A stretch of DNA of 64,000 bases from Xylanibacter ruminicola (GCF_900142525.1 NZ_FRBD01000014.1:62001-126000), one strand, 5' to 3'. Numbered from the stretch's first letter, positions 51,982-61,177 are shown. Notes: generated by a model from the letters alone, not told the origin. A program made the numbers and translations.

Positions 51982-53127
51982 ATGAAACCAAGAATTATAG
52001 GATTGTATTTGCCTCAATACCATCCCATCCCCGAAAACGACGAGTGGTGGGGAAAGGGGTTTACAGAGTGGAATAATGTGGTGAAAGCAAAGCCACTGTT
52101 CCGCGGGCATTACCAGCCGCATTTGCCAGCCGATCTGGGCTTTTATGACCTGCGACTGCCAGAGGTGCGCGAGCAACAGGCAGAATTAGCGCGTGAGGCA
52201 GGATTAGAGGGATTTTGCTACTACCATTACTGGTTTGGCAACGGCAAACAATTACTACAACGCCCGTTCGAAGAAGTGCTGGCCAGTGGCAAGCCTGACT
52301 TCCCCTTCTGTCTCTGCTGGGCCAATCATGACTGGACTAGCAAGACCTGGGAGAAAGGCAGCAGTTTGCGCCGCGACACCATGATTATGAAAATGGAATA
52401 CTCGCGTGAAGATTACGTTCGACACTTCAACTATCTGCTCCCAGCTTTCCGCAATCCGCGCTACATTAAGGTTGACGGCAAGCCACTTTTTGCCGTATGG
52501 GCCCCCAGGAATATCCCAGATGGCAAGGAGTTTATCGACCTATGGCAGAAAATGGCACAAGAGAATGGTCTTAAAGGAATACACTTCGTGGGGCAGACCG
52601 ACAACACGGGTAAGGCACTCTCTGGAAAAAAAGCCAACTATTACTCTGCCGACATGGCAAAGGATTATTATAAGTCAGTGCTTGACTTGGGGTTCGATGC
52701 TGTTATGTCACAAGGTTATCGCAGGGCCGTTGCCTTGGCACAGGGTAGAGCAAAGATGACGCTGAAATTGCTGTCGTTCAATTCCTTCATGCCAACGTAC
52801 TCAAAAATAGACTATGGTCGCCTGATGGAAAACTACTATGTAGAGGAAGACCGCTGGGAAAATGTCTACCCCACGCTGTTGCCTCAGTGGGACCGTACGC
52901 CAAGGGCAGGTTCAAAGACGGAGATCGTCACGAGTAGTTCTCCCGATAAATTTCAGCACTACACAGAACAGGCCATCCAGATTATTGCTAACAAGCAGCC
53001 TGAACACCAAATCCTATTCCTAAAGTCATGGAACGAATGGGGCGAAGGTAACTATGTGGAACCTGACCAGAAATTTGGACATGGCTGGCTTCAGGCCATT
53101 AGGAATGCCATGATGAAATACAAGTAA
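51982..53127 (+). CDS. WbsX-like glycosyltransferase / GH99-like domain protein
   Basis: 381 residues, cytoplasmic. The N-terminal PRIIGLYLPQYHPIPENDEWWG and FTEWNNVVKAKPLFRGHYQPHLP are the WbsX (DUF4838/GH99-like) signature. FPFCLCWANHDWTSKTW and WNEWGEGNYVEPD near the end are also typical. Family members sit in O-antigen and capsule loci and are regarded as glycosyltransferases, although the fold resembles GH99. The exact transfer is unknown. Confidence 0.82.
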   Translation: MKPRIIGLYLPQYHPIPENDEWWGKGFTEWNNVVKAKPLFRGHYQPHLPADLGFYDLRLPEVREQQAELAREAGLEGFCYYHYWFGNGKQLLQRPFEEVLASGKPDFPFCLCWANHDWTSKTWEKGSSLRRDTMIMKMEYSREDYVRHFNYLLPAFRNPRYIKVDGKPLFAVWAPRNIPDGKEFIDLWQKMAQENGLKGIHFVGQTDNTGKALSGKKANYYSADMAKDYYKSVLDLGFDAVMSQGYRRAVALAQGRAKMTLKLLSFNSFMPTYSKIDYGRLMENYYVEEDRWENVYPTLLPQWDRTPRAGSKTEIVTSSSPDKFQHYTEQAIQIIANKQPEHQILFLKSWNEWGEGNYVEPDQKFGHGWLQAIRNAMMKYK

Positions 53128-53150
53128 TTCAAACATTTATTCAAAAAAGA

Positions 53151-54185
53151 ATGAAGAAAGTTGCATTTCTTAGTAACTTCGGTTCTGGCAAAGAAGTAAC
53201 AGGAGGCCAGATAGGCCGCGCGCTGATGGTGGGCGATATTCTTGAAAGGAATTACGGAAAACAGGAAGTGACGCTGAAGAACACATACGGAGGTTGGATC
53301 AACATCTTCAAGCTTCCTTTCGTGATAAGTAACCTGTTGCTCAACCACAAAAACGTGGCTGTAATGCCATCACGCAAGGGAATATGGATGGTCATACCGC
53401 TTACTGCCATGTTCAACCTTATTTTCCACCGCAGGATTCACTATACCGTAGTAGGTGGTTGGCTGCCTGCCTTCAGCAAAAGGCACCGGCTCTTCCGAAA
53501 ATTATTTGGGAGATTCCATTTGCTCTATATGGAGACAGATGGCATGGAAAGAGACATGAAAGAGTTGGGCGTAAAAAATGCAGTGACGATGTACAACTGT
53601 AAGAGCACTACCATCGTAGATGAGAAAAAGATGTATAACAACACTAATGCCCCATTCCCAGTATGTGTCTTCACCCGAATAACAAAACTGAAAGGAATAG
53701 CAGAGGCTGTAGAGGCAGTGAATGCATGTAACAAGAAAGCAGGTAAGACGCTTTTCACGCTCGACCTCTACGGTAAGGTGCAACAGGAGGAATGGTTTAC
53801 TAAATTGATGGAGAATCAGCCTAATGAGATACAATACAAGGGGTTGGTGGATTTCGATAAGTGTACGCCAGTACTCAAAAACTACTTCGCTATGATTTTC
53901 CCCACGTACTATGACGGGGAAGGATTTCCCCAGACGCTCATAGATGCGATGGCAGCCGGACTACCGGTCGTAGCAACTAATTGGAACTCGAATGGTGAGG
54001 TGGTAGAAGAAGGAAAGACCGGATTCTTGGTGGAGCCACGATCAGCCAGTGCCATCAGTGAAAAACTGCTGGAACTGGCAAATGCCCCGGAAAGGGTGAA
54101 CGCCATGAGAGGGGCTTGCAGAAGAAAGGCTATGGACTTTCAGCCTGACAAGGCGATGAAACTCTTATTAGACAATCTGTTATAA
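53151..54185 (+). CDS. Glycosyltransferase family 4
   Basis: 344 residues. FLSNFGSGKEVTGGQIGRAL at the start suits the acceptor domain. The GT4 EX7E-type motif region is in FPTYYDGEGFPQTLIDAMAAGLPVVATNWNSNGEVVEEGKTGFLV (read in parts). A retaining GT-B transferase adding one sugar to the lipid-linked repeat unit. Donor unknown. Confidence 0.88.
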   Translation: MKKVAFLSNFGSGKEVTGGQIGRALMVGDILERNYGKQEVTLKNTYGGWINIFKLPFVISNLLLNHKNVAVMPSRKGIWMVIPLTAMFNLIFHRRIHYTVVGGWLPAFSKRHRLFRKLFGRFHLLYMETDGMERDMKELGVKNAVTMYNCKSTTIVDEKKMYNNTNAPFPVCVFTRITKLKGIAEAVEAVNACNKKAGKTLFTLDLYGKVQQEEWFTKLMENQPNEIQYKGLVDFDKCTPVLKNYFAMIFPTYYDGEGFPQTLIDAMAAGLPVVATNWNSNGEVVEEGKTGFLVEPRSASAISEKLLELANAPERVNAMRGACRRKAMDFQPDKAMKLLLDNLL

Positions 54186-54187
54186 AG

Positions 54188-55750
54188 ATGTCTATTTTCT
54201 GTTATTTAGAGACCTTGAGGCATCTGCGGTTGACGCAGATGACCCACCAGCTAAAACACCGGCTCTACAGGCCTGCGCTCCGCGTCGCGTCCCCTCCTAA
54301 GACTCATCCAGGTGTGACAATGTTTACAGAGCCTATTGCCAAGCCTTGCTGCTACGACAGTCAGGGACGGTTCACCTTCCTGAACATCTCTGACAGTTTT
54401 CGAGACTGGAACATGGACGAACACGGGATGCTGTGGGCTTACAATCTTAACTACATGGACTGGTTGGGGCAGGAGGGGATCAGTGAAGAGGAGTGCCTGA
54501 TGTGGTTAGACCGTTTCATTGACGAACTTCCTAGTAACCACGTCGGCCTTGACCCTTACCCCATAGCCTTGAGAGCTATCAACTGGGCAAAGTTCCTTAG
54601 CCGTCATCCCCAAGGTTGCAATAAAAAGCGGATAGACTCCATGTATGCTCAAATTCTCTTGCTTGAGCATAAGTTAGAATATCACCTGCTGGGCAACCAC
54701 TTGCTGGAAGATGCCTACGCCCTCTTCATAGCCTCAGTTTTCTTTAGTGACGAACGTTTGTTCAGCAAGGCGGCCCATCTTTTGGAAGAGCAGTTAAGGG
54801 AGCAGATTCTTCCAGACGGTGCACACTACGAGCAGTCGCCCATGTACCACTGCATCATGCTCGACCGTTTGCTCGACTGCATCAATTTCTCGGCCAACAA
54901 CCAACTGTTCGTCCTTCAAGAAACATTTACCAACACGCTCAAGCAGAAGGCAGCCTTGATGCTGGGCCATTTGCAGAGCATCATCTACAGCGACGGCTCC
55001 ATACCACTGCTCAACGATTCGGCCTATGACATTGCGCCCACCGCCGGCCAGCTGTTCGACTATGCACGGAAACTGAACATTCTGTGGAACCCCATACCTC
55101 TCAGGGAATGCGGCTATAGGAAACTAAACGACAAGGGGATGGAAGTCATACTCGACATCGGCAATATCACAGCCTCCTATCAGCCGGGCCATTCCCATGC
55201 CGACACGTTCAACTACGAGTTGCGCATCGACGGCCAGCCTGTCATTATAGATACTGGCATCTCCACTTACAACAAAGACCCACGGCGACAATATGAGCGC
55301 AGTACAGCAGCCCATAACACTGTTTCTGTCGCTGGTAAGGACTCCAGTATGGTTTGGGGTGGTTTCCGCGTGGGTAGAAGGGCGAAGGTTACCATTGTGA
55401 AAGACTGCCCTACGGAAATATTAGCGCATCACGACGGATTTGGACGCCATATCATACATCAACGACATTTTGCCCTTTGTGACCACTCCATCCATATCGA
55501 AGACCTTATCATTGGAAACGTTACCAATGCTATCAGCTATTTACATTTTAGTCCTCAGACAGATGTAAGCATTGTTTCAGAAACTGACGGTATCATAAAG
55601 GCTGGTAAAGTCATGATAAAGGCAGAGGGATTCAATGGCATCAGTGTCAAAACCGACTATGTTTCTACAGAATATAATAAGCTTCAGCCCTGTCAGGTGC
55701 TTGAATTATCCTTTCAACAACAACTGAGTTATTCCATTAAGGTTATGTAA
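54188..55750 (+). CDS. Heparinase II/III-family protein in the capsule locus
   Basis: 520 residues without a signal peptide. The first two-thirds form an alpha/alpha toroid (NLNYMDWLGQEG, YPIALRAINWAKF, LGNHLLEDAYALFIAS). The C-terminal beta-sheet domain carries the heparinase II/III pattern GHSHADTFNYELRIDGQPVIIDTGISTYN (read in parts). Proteins of this kind recur in O-antigen and capsule clusters and are thought to act on uronate-containing repeat units, possibly as lyases or in assembly. The WecB/WecC pair below would supply ManNAc-uronate. Only 2 bases separate it from the GT4 gene and 3 from wecB. Confidence 0.85.
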   Translation: MSIFCYLETLRHLRLTQMTHQLKHRLYRPALRVASPPKTHPGVTMFTEPIAKPCCYDSQGRFTFLNISDSFRDWNMDEHGMLWAYNLNYMDWLGQEGISEEECLMWLDRFIDELPSNHVGLDPYPIALRAINWAKFLSRHPQGCNKKRIDSMYAQILLLEHKLEYHLLGNHLLEDAYALFIASVFFSDERLFSKAAHLLEEQLREQILPDGAHYEQSPMYHCIMLDRLLDCINFSANNQLFVLQETFTNTLKQKAALMLGHLQSIIYSDGSIPLLNDSAYDIAPTAGQLFDYARKLNILWNPIPLRECGYRKLNDKGMEVILDIGNITASYQPGHSHADTFNYELRIDGQPVIIDTGISTYNKDPRRQYERSTAAHNTVSVAGKDSSMVWGGFRVGRRAKVTIVKDCPTEILAHHDGFGRHIIHQRHFALCDHSIHIEDLIIGNVTNAISYLHFSPQTDVSIVSETDGIIKAGKVMIKAEGFNGISVKTDYVSTEYNKLQPCQVLELSFQQQLSYSIKVM

Positions 55751-55753
55751 AGT

Positions 55754-56926
55754 ATGAAAAAAATAATGTTAGTCTTCGGTACTCGTCCTGAAGCTATTAA
55801 AATGGCACCTCTGGTTATCCAATTGAAAAGAGAAACGGCCCATTTTGATACAGTAGTGTGTGTGACGGGACAGCACCGTGAGATGCTAGATCAAGTTCTT
55901 GATATTTTTGATATCAAACCCGATTACAACTTAAACATCATGAAGCAGGGTCAAGACCTCTATGATGTAACTTGTCGTGTGCTTACAGGAATGAGGGATG
56001 TACTGAGAAGCGTACACCCCGACGTGGTTCTGGTCCATGGCGACACAACTACTTCCACAGCAGCGGCATTGGCAGCTTTCTATCAGCAAATACCTGTCGG
56101 TCATGTAGAGGCTGGCTTGCGTACTTATAATATATACAGTCCCTGGCCAGAGGAGATAAACCGTCAGTTGACTGACCGTATAGCCACCTGGCACTTTGCA
56201 CCCACCCCAATGTGCCGCAAGAATCTGTTGAACGAGAACATTGAGGAAAACAAAATAGCCATCACAGGAAACACCGTTATTGATGCGCTCTATATGGTGG
56301 TCAACAGGCTGAAGGATGATACGACTCTGACCAATAAGCAAAACGAGATTATCAGGAAAGCCGGATACGACTGCAACCGGCTTTCCAGCGGCAGACAGCT
56401 GATACTGATTACCGCCCATCGCCGTGAGAATTTCGGCGACAGTTTTGTTCACATGATAACAGCTATAAAAGAACTGAGCCGGAAATATCCCGACGTGGAC
56501 TTTGTTTATCCAATGCATCCCAATCCCAATGTGCGCAAACCTATTCATGAGGTATTCGGTGAGAAACTGGAAAACCTTGGCAACATGTTTTTCATCGAAC
56601 CGTTGCAATATCTGGAGTTTGTTTACCTGATGGAGAAATCGACTATTGTTCTCACCGACAGTGGTGGTATTCAGGAAGAGGCTCCCAGTCTGGGTAAGCC
56701 TGTATTAGTGATGCGTGACACCACTGAACGGCCTGAAGCATTGACGGCAGGCACTGTGAAACTAATTGGTACGAACTATGATAAAATTGTGAGCGAAGTC
56801 AGCACACTGCTTGACAATCCAGCTGAATATGCTAAAATGAGCCAAGCCGTCAACCCTTATGGAGACGGCAAGGCTTGTGAACGAATCATCAATATATTAA
56901 AGACTAAATCTGTATCCGAATTATGA
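55754..56926 (+). CDS. wecB: UDP-N-acetylglucosamine 2-epimerase (non-hydrolysing)
   Basis: 390 residues. FGTRPEAIKMAPLV at the start, VCVTGQHREMLDQVLDIF, HGDTTTSTAAALAAFY, GHVEAGLRTYNIYSPWPEEINRQ and LTDSGGIQEEAPSLGKPVLVMR are the family hallmarks. It converts UDP-GlcNAc to UDP-ManNAc. The stop codon overlaps the start of wecC (ATGA). Confidence 0.95.
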   Translation: MKKIMLVFGTRPEAIKMAPLVIQLKRETAHFDTVVCVTGQHREMLDQVLDIFDIKPDYNLNIMKQGQDLYDVTCRVLTGMRDVLRSVHPDVVLVHGDTTTSTAAALAAFYQQIPVGHVEAGLRTYNIYSPWPEEINRQLTDRIATWHFAPTPMCRKNLLNENIEENKIAITGNTVIDALYMVVNRLKDDTTLTNKQNEIIRKAGYDCNRLSSGRQLILITAHRRENFGDSFVHMITAIKELSRKYPDVDFVYPMHPNPNVRKPIHEVFGEKLENLGNMFFIEPLQYLEFVYLMEKSTIVLTDSGGIQEEAPSLGKPVLVMRDTTERPEALTAGTVKLIGTNYDKIVSEVSTLLDNPAEYAKMSQAVNPYGDGKACERIINILKTKSVSEL

Positions 56927-58128
56927 AAGCATGTTTTATGGGACTTGGATATATAGGATTGCCAACGTCAATCATTGCAGCCAAACACGGGGTTAAAATT
57001 ATAGGCGTTGACATCAATTCGCAGGTGGTTAATATGACCAACCAAGGTCGCCTGCATATCATCGAGCCCGGAATGAAAGAGATGTTACAAGAAGTAGTAA
57101 ATAATGGATGTCTGCATGCCAGTAATACCCCAGAGGTCAGCGATGCCTACTTCATAGTGGTACCCACCCCATTTAAAGGAGACCACGAACCTGATATCTC
57201 TTATGTCGAGTCGGCCACACGCATGGTACTCCCTCTTTTGAAAGAGGGTGATCTATATGTTATTGAATCGACATCGCCCGTCGGTACAACTGAAAAAATG
57301 GCTGAACTCATTTATACCGAGCGTCCCGAACTAAAAGACAAGGTATATATTGCATATTGTCCAGAGCGCGTGTTGCCAGGCAACGTTATTTACGAACTTA
57401 TACATAACGATCGCGTCATCGGTGGTCTCAACGAGGCCTCTACTAGGAAAGCGCAGGAATTCTATAGTCTGTTCGTAAAAGGTACACTACACCCGACGAA
57501 CTGCAGGACTGCCGAAATGTGCAAACTGACAGAAAACAGCAGCCGCGACATGCAAATAGCCTTTGCCAATGAGTTAAGCATCATCTGCGACAAGGCCGGC
57601 ATCAATGTCTGGGAACTTATCAGCCTGGCAAACAAGCACCCTCGCGTTAATATTTTGCAGCCAGGCTGCGGTGTGGGAGGCCACTGCATAGCTGTCGATC
57701 CCTACTTCATTAGCAGCGAGTTCCCCAAGGAGGCCAGGATGATTGCTATGGCCCGTGAAGTGAACAACTCCAAGGCTGACTGGTGTGCCGAAAAAGTTCA
57801 GAATGCTATGCTTCGCTTTGAACTTGACAACAAGCGCAAACCTGTAGTGGCCATGATGGGTTTGGCTTTTAAACCCAATATCGATGACTTACGTGAAAGT
57901 CCAGCCAAGTATATCGTTGCCAAAGTTATGCAGGAATGCAACAATGCCAACATACTGGTGGTCGAACCTAATATAACAGAACACAAGGTATTTAAGCTTA
58001 CCGACTACAGGGAGGCTTACGACAAAGCCGACATCGTAGTATTTTTGACAGCCCACACACCATTCAAGGAACTGAAATGGCGGGATGACAAAGTGATATT
58101 GGATTTCTGTGGCATCTTCAGAAAGTAA
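56923..58128 (+). CDS. wecC: UDP-N-acetyl-D-mannosamine dehydrogenase
   Basis: 401 residues. The NAD-binding GLGYIGLPTSIIAAKHG is at the start. The catalytic Cys is at residue 255 in LQPGCGVGGHCIAVDPYF, and SSRDMQIAFANELS and GLAFKPNIDDLRESPA follow the family order. It oxidises UDP-ManNAc to UDP-ManNAcA, so the capsule probably contains this uronic acid. Confidence 0.93.
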   Translation: MKACFMGLGYIGLPTSIIAAKHGVKIIGVDINSQVVNMTNQGRLHIIEPGMKEMLQEVVNNGCLHASNTPEVSDAYFIVVPTPFKGDHEPDISYVESATRMVLPLLKEGDLYVIESTSPVGTTEKMAELIYTERPELKDKVYIAYCPERVLPGNVIYELIHNDRVIGGLNEASTRKAQEFYSLFVKGTLHPTNCRTAEMCKLTENSSRDMQIAFANELSIICDKAGINVWELISLANKHPRVNILQPGCGVGGHCIAVDPYFISSEFPKEARMIAMAREVNNSKADWCAEKVQNAMLRFELDNKRKPVVAMMGLAFKPNIDDLRESPAKYIVAKVMQECNNANILVVEPNITEHKVFKLTDYREAYDKADIVVFLTAHTPFKELKWRDDKVILDFCGIFRK

Positions 58129-58129
58129 T

Positions 58130-59326
58130 ATGAAAGTACTGATTGTTTCCTTCTACTATGCTCCCGAGATAGGAGCTGCCCCTTCACGTATAACCAACAT
58201 GGCCGAAGGGCTTCAAAAAGAAGGTTTCGACGTAGACATTCTAACTTGTCTGCCCAACTATCCAAAGGGAAAGATATTCGATGGTTATCGGGGGAGTTTG
58301 TATAAGAAAGAGACCATCAATAGTGTCAGTATCTACCGTTACTGGACCTATTCCACCGTATCGAAGGGTAGCTTGGCTCGTATCATGGGCATGCTGTTTT
58401 TTGCCATGGCCATCTGGATATTCGGACTGAAATTCTGGAAAGTGCTTCGATACGACCGTGTGATTATCCAAAGCCCCCCAATTATGGTGGCCTATTCGGC
58501 CATGATGCTGTTCCGATGCCTCTATCGGCGAATCACCATTCTGAACGTGTCAGACCTATGGCCCCTTTCTGCCATCGAATTAGGAGCTGTCAAGGAAGGT
58601 TCTCTCTACCATAAGATTCTGCTACACATGGAGCGTTTTCTCTATCGGAATGCCTCAGCCTACCAAGGGCAGAGTCAAGAGATTATCGATCATATACAAA
58701 CTTTTGGATATGAGAAAACTCATTTTCTGTACCGTAACCTACAACCATTAGTTGTTGTAAGTAACAATAGCGTTCCCTGCCGTGATACATTTAAAATTGT
58801 ATATGCCGGGCTGTTAGGTGTTGCACAGAATATATTGAGCATTGTCAAGCACATAAATTTTAAGGAGTTGGGAGCCGAGCTACACATATATGGTGGCGGG
58901 AACCAAGCTACTCAGATTCAGCAATTTGTTAATCAGCACGATTGCGGTATCATATATCTCGGCTACCAGCCGAAAGAGACGATAAACTCAGTATTGGGCC
59001 AATACCATGCCTCTATCATACCGCTTTCAGTGCGGATAAAAGGTGCTGTACCATCGAAGATTTTCGACCTCCTGCCGCATGGCATACCCATTCTCTTCTC
59101 AGGAGGTGGCGAGGGAGAAAACATCATTAAAGCCCATGGCTTCGGCTTAGTGTCACCACCAGGAGACTATGAAACGCTAAAATGTAATATCATCAAGATG
59201 AAAGAAATGTCAGACGATGATTACAGACAAATGCATCTCAATTGCACTAAAGCCTCTTTAGAAGAGTTCTCATTTGAACAACAAATGAAAAAGTACAAGG
59301 AATTTGTAATCCTGCCTACTACATAA
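58130..59326 (+). CDS. Glycosyltransferase family 4 (WbuB-like)
   Basis: 398 residues from ATG 58130, one base after the wecC stop. VSFYYAPEIGAAPSRITNMAEGL, LTCLPNYPKGKIF and NVSDLWPLSAIELGAV are typical of the WbuB/WcaI-like GT4 branch. A membrane-associating hydrophobic stretch lies near residues 84-105. These transferases often precede the initiating sugar transferase, as here. Confidence 0.87.
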   Translation: MKVLIVSFYYAPEIGAAPSRITNMAEGLQKEGFDVDILTCLPNYPKGKIFDGYRGSLYKKETINSVSIYRYWTYSTVSKGSLARIMGMLFFAMAIWIFGLKFWKVLRYDRVIIQSPPIMVAYSAMMLFRCLYRRITILNVSDLWPLSAIELGAVKEGSLYHKILLHMERFLYRNASAYQGQSQEIIDHIQTFGYEKTHFLYRNLQPLVVVSNNSVPCRDTFKIVYAGLLGVAQNILSIVKHINFKELGAELHIYGGGNQATQIQQFVNQHDCGIIYLGYQPKETINSVLGQYHASIIPLSVRIKGAVPSKIFDLLPHGIPILFSGGGEGENIIKAHGFGLVSPPGDYETLKCNIIKMKEMSDDDYRQMHLNCTKASLEEFSFEQQMKKYKEFVILPTT

Positions 59327-59350
59327 AAGAAAAACTTCATCAGAATTAAT

Positions 59351-60004
59351 ATGAAGCAAGTTAAAAGAGTTAATAGTAAGGAACATGTAAAATATATACC
59401 CGATGGGATGAATGCGTTTGAGCGAAATATCAAGCGAATATTGGATTGTGTCCTTGCCAGTTGCGCATTAGTGATATTATCTCCCGTGTTCCTCTGCTGC
59501 TACATTGCAATAAAATGGGAAGACCGCGGTCCGGCAATCTTCAAACAGGAACGTATAGGACGATTTGGAAGGCCATTTAACATCCTGAAGTTCCGATCAA
59601 TGAAACTGGATGCCGAAAAATACGGGCCAGAGTTATTCCAGGGACAGGAAAAGGACCCGCGATTGACGAAGGTAGGAAAATTCCTGCGTATGCGTCATCT
59701 GGATGAGTTGCCGCAACTATGGAATGTTGTCAGAGGAGATATGTCTTTCGTTGGCCCAAGACCAGAGCGTCAATTTTATATCAAACAGATTGAAGAGAAA
59801 GATCCCCGCTATTATATGCTGTACCAAATTCGCCCGGGACTGACGAGTTACGCAACATTGCATAATGGCTATACGGATACAATAGAGAAGATGGTAACTC
59901 GTTTACGTTATGACTTGTTCTATCTTCAACATCGCTCATGGTTTTTTGACTTTAAAATCATATTTCAGACTTTTGCATATATGGTTTCCGGGAAAAAATT
60001 TTAA
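59351..60004 (+). CDS. Initiating sugar transferase (undecaprenyl-phosphate sugar phosphotransferase)
   Basis: 217 residues. One membrane segment near residues 29-52 (LASCALVILSPVFLCCYIAI). Then come the bacterial sugar transferase motifs KQERIGRFGRPFNILKFRSM, LRMRHLDELPQLWNVVRGDMSFVGPRPER (read in parts) and IRPGLTSYA. It starts the repeat unit by moving a sugar phosphate to undecaprenyl phosphate. It is the short PglC-like form and the last capsule gene. Confidence 0.92.
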   Translation: MKQVKRVNSKEHVKYIPDGMNAFERNIKRILDCVLASCALVILSPVFLCCYIAIKWEDRGPAIFKQERIGRFGRPFNILKFRSMKLDAEKYGPELFQGQEKDPRLTKVGKFLRMRHLDELPQLWNVVRGDMSFVGPRPERQFYIKQIEEKDPRYYMLYQIRPGLTSYATLHNGYTDTIEKMVTRLRYDLFYLQHRSWFFDFKIIFQTFAYMVSGKKF

Positions 60005-60210
60005 AGGTGTAATCTTTTCTTGTCTATTTCTCTGGTAACCATTTCCTTGTAGTAGTCGCGATTCAGACGCAGATTCTCCTCGGCCTGTTCAATACTGCGT
60101 TTGGCTATCTGGAGCTGTTGGCGTGATTCTTCTACGTTGTTCCAGACATTCTGCATGCGAATCTTCAGTAGTTCAGAATTATCTGCCAGCTGTTCCTCAG
60201 CGCCGAGATG
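60001..60210 (-). pseudogene. Fragment of a TolC-family outer-membrane efflux protein
   Basis: A 69-codon open stretch on the minus strand reads ...EEQLADNSELLKIRMQNVWN, then RQQLQIAKRSIEQAEENLRL and NRDYYK, followed by an unrelated tail and stop. This is the helical repeat characteristic of the C-terminal half of TolC/OprM-type proteins, where NRDYYKAGTS usually follows. There is no start codon. The fragment begins four bases from the end of duplication copy B and overlaps the stop of the sugar transferase gene. It is a decayed remnant of an older gene at this junction. Confidence 0.65.
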
Positions 60211-60218
60211 TTTAAATA

Positions 60219-60252
60219 AAAACTCCCCTCATCCTGAGATGAGGGGAGTTTT
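60219..60252. terminator. Terminator in duplication copy B
   Basis: Same 14-base stem and 6-base loop as at 43794-43827 (60219-60232 with 60239-60252). It ends the HU-like/small peptide transcript. Confidence 0.85.
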
Positions 60253-60317
60253 CTCTGTTTCAGGCACTACCTGTTTCACCATTTCTCGGCTTTCTTGCCG
60301 CTTCGCTTGTCGATGAA

Positions 60318-60419
60318 CTACATGCCCATACATGATGTAGCACCCAGTGCAGTCAATATCGCCGACGCCACAGATGCAATAATCTGCACGATGAATTTAA
60401 TGGTTTCTTTCTTGGTCAT
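60318..60419 (-). CDS. 'smalll'-family small peptide, copy B
   Basis: 33 residues identical to copy A (MTKKETIKFIVQ... ending TSCMGM), despite three nucleotide differences. It lies 50 bases downstream of the HU-like gene on the same strand and is probably co-transcribed from the promoter at 61017-61048. One hydrophobic helix and a near-terminal Cys are visible. Function unknown. Confidence 0.78.
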   Translation of the reverse strand: MTKKETIKFIVQIIASVASAILTALGATSCMGM

Positions 60420-60469
60420 GGTTGATTTTGAATTTTAATGGTTAATATTTCGGAGGTACCCCCGATTAC

Positions 60470-60967
60470 TTAATCCCCCGGATTAGGCGTGTAGCCACCA
60501 GTTGGCCCATCATCCTCCTCGCTACCCGAATCCTCTACCAGCGCACCTGCAAACGTCTCGGCATTCACGAACTCGGCCTTCTTGATGAACTCACGACTCG
60601 AGATGTTGGTCTCGGCCTGCTGGTCGGGCAGGAATCGGATGTGCAGCGCCTTCAGGTTCTTCTGTGGAGTAAAATCCTCCTTCTTGTCGGCACCGCCTGC
60701 CTCATTCTCCAGGGTGGTGTAGAAGATTCCAAGTCCGTCAATCTTCACTCGCTTCGAGTCGAGCAGCATCTCCAGCAGACAGCTGCGGAACTTCTCCAGC
60801 ACGCCGAACACCACGTCGGGGGTGTAGATGCTTCCGTGCTCACTGATGTGGTTAGCCAGCTTACGGGTGTTCAGAGTTTCGATGGTCTTGCTCTTAGCGA
60901 ACCACTTACCTTTCACTGCAGAATTTTTAGCGTTGTTCTGCTTCAACAGATAAAAAATCTTTGCCAT
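60470..60967 (-). CDS. HU-like DNA-binding protein (HU-HIG type)
   Basis: 165 residues. The HU/IHF-like core spans about residues 1-125: KTIETLNTRKLANHISEHGSIYTPDVVFGVLEKF, then MLLDSKRVKIDGLGIFYTTLENE (read in parts). This is the helix-helix-beta arrangement of Bacteroidota HU domains that carry an acidic tail. The last ~30 residues are acidic and Gly-rich (LVEDSGSEEDDGPTGGY). Such proteins bind DNA architecturally and commonly neighbour 'smalll' peptides and cell-wall amidases in this phylum. The amidase is absent here. The promoter is textbook, and the palindromic element lies immediately upstream. Confidence 0.88.
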   Translation of the reverse strand: MAKIFYLLKQNNAKNSAVKGKWFAKSKTIETLNTRKLANHISEHGSIYTPDVVFGVLEKFRSCLLEMLLDSKRVKIDGLGIFYTTLENEAGGADKKEDFTPQKNLKALHIRFLPDQQAETNISSREFIKKAEFVNAETFAGALVEDSGSEEDDGPTGGYTPNPGD

Positions 60968-61016
60968 AATGTTTGTAAATTTTAATTGGTTAAAAGTTTA
61001 TTTCCTAATGCGAGTA

Positions 61017-61048
61017 CAAAGGTACGAAAAATATTTGAATCTACCAAA
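61017..61048 (-). promoter_or_regulatory. Promoter of the HU-like / small peptide unit
   Basis: On the minus strand: -7 TACCTTTG (complement of 61017-61024) and -33 TTTG (complement of 61045-61048), 20 bases apart. About 45 bases of leader precede the ATG. Confidence 0.7.
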
Positions 61049-61177
61049 TATTTTAGCAACAATTTGTGTTAAATAAATGTTAAATAAATTAGTGTATCAT
61101 TTCATGACCGAAGAACCGTAATTTTCGGTCATATAAAACGTAATTTATTCGTCGATGATATTACGACACATGTTACC

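Larger units (their letters stand above)
60215..60481 (-). repeat. 267-bp direct duplication, copy B (right flank of capsule locus)
   Basis: The partner of 43790-44056, with five mismatches and no gaps. Three of the five fall in the small peptide gene and are silent. The other two lie just after its stop. Here the upstream HU-like gene is complete. Confidence 0.9.

Noticed and set aside
60101-60316. 71-codon plus-strand frame at the capsule end
   Set aside because: Antisense to the TolC fragment and to the terminator of duplication copy B, with no domain.
43790-60481. Insertion sequence or composite transposon ends
   Set aside because: The 267-bp copies carry no transposase or terminal inverted repeats, and no target-site duplication could be identified. 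Their content is a peptide gene and terminator.
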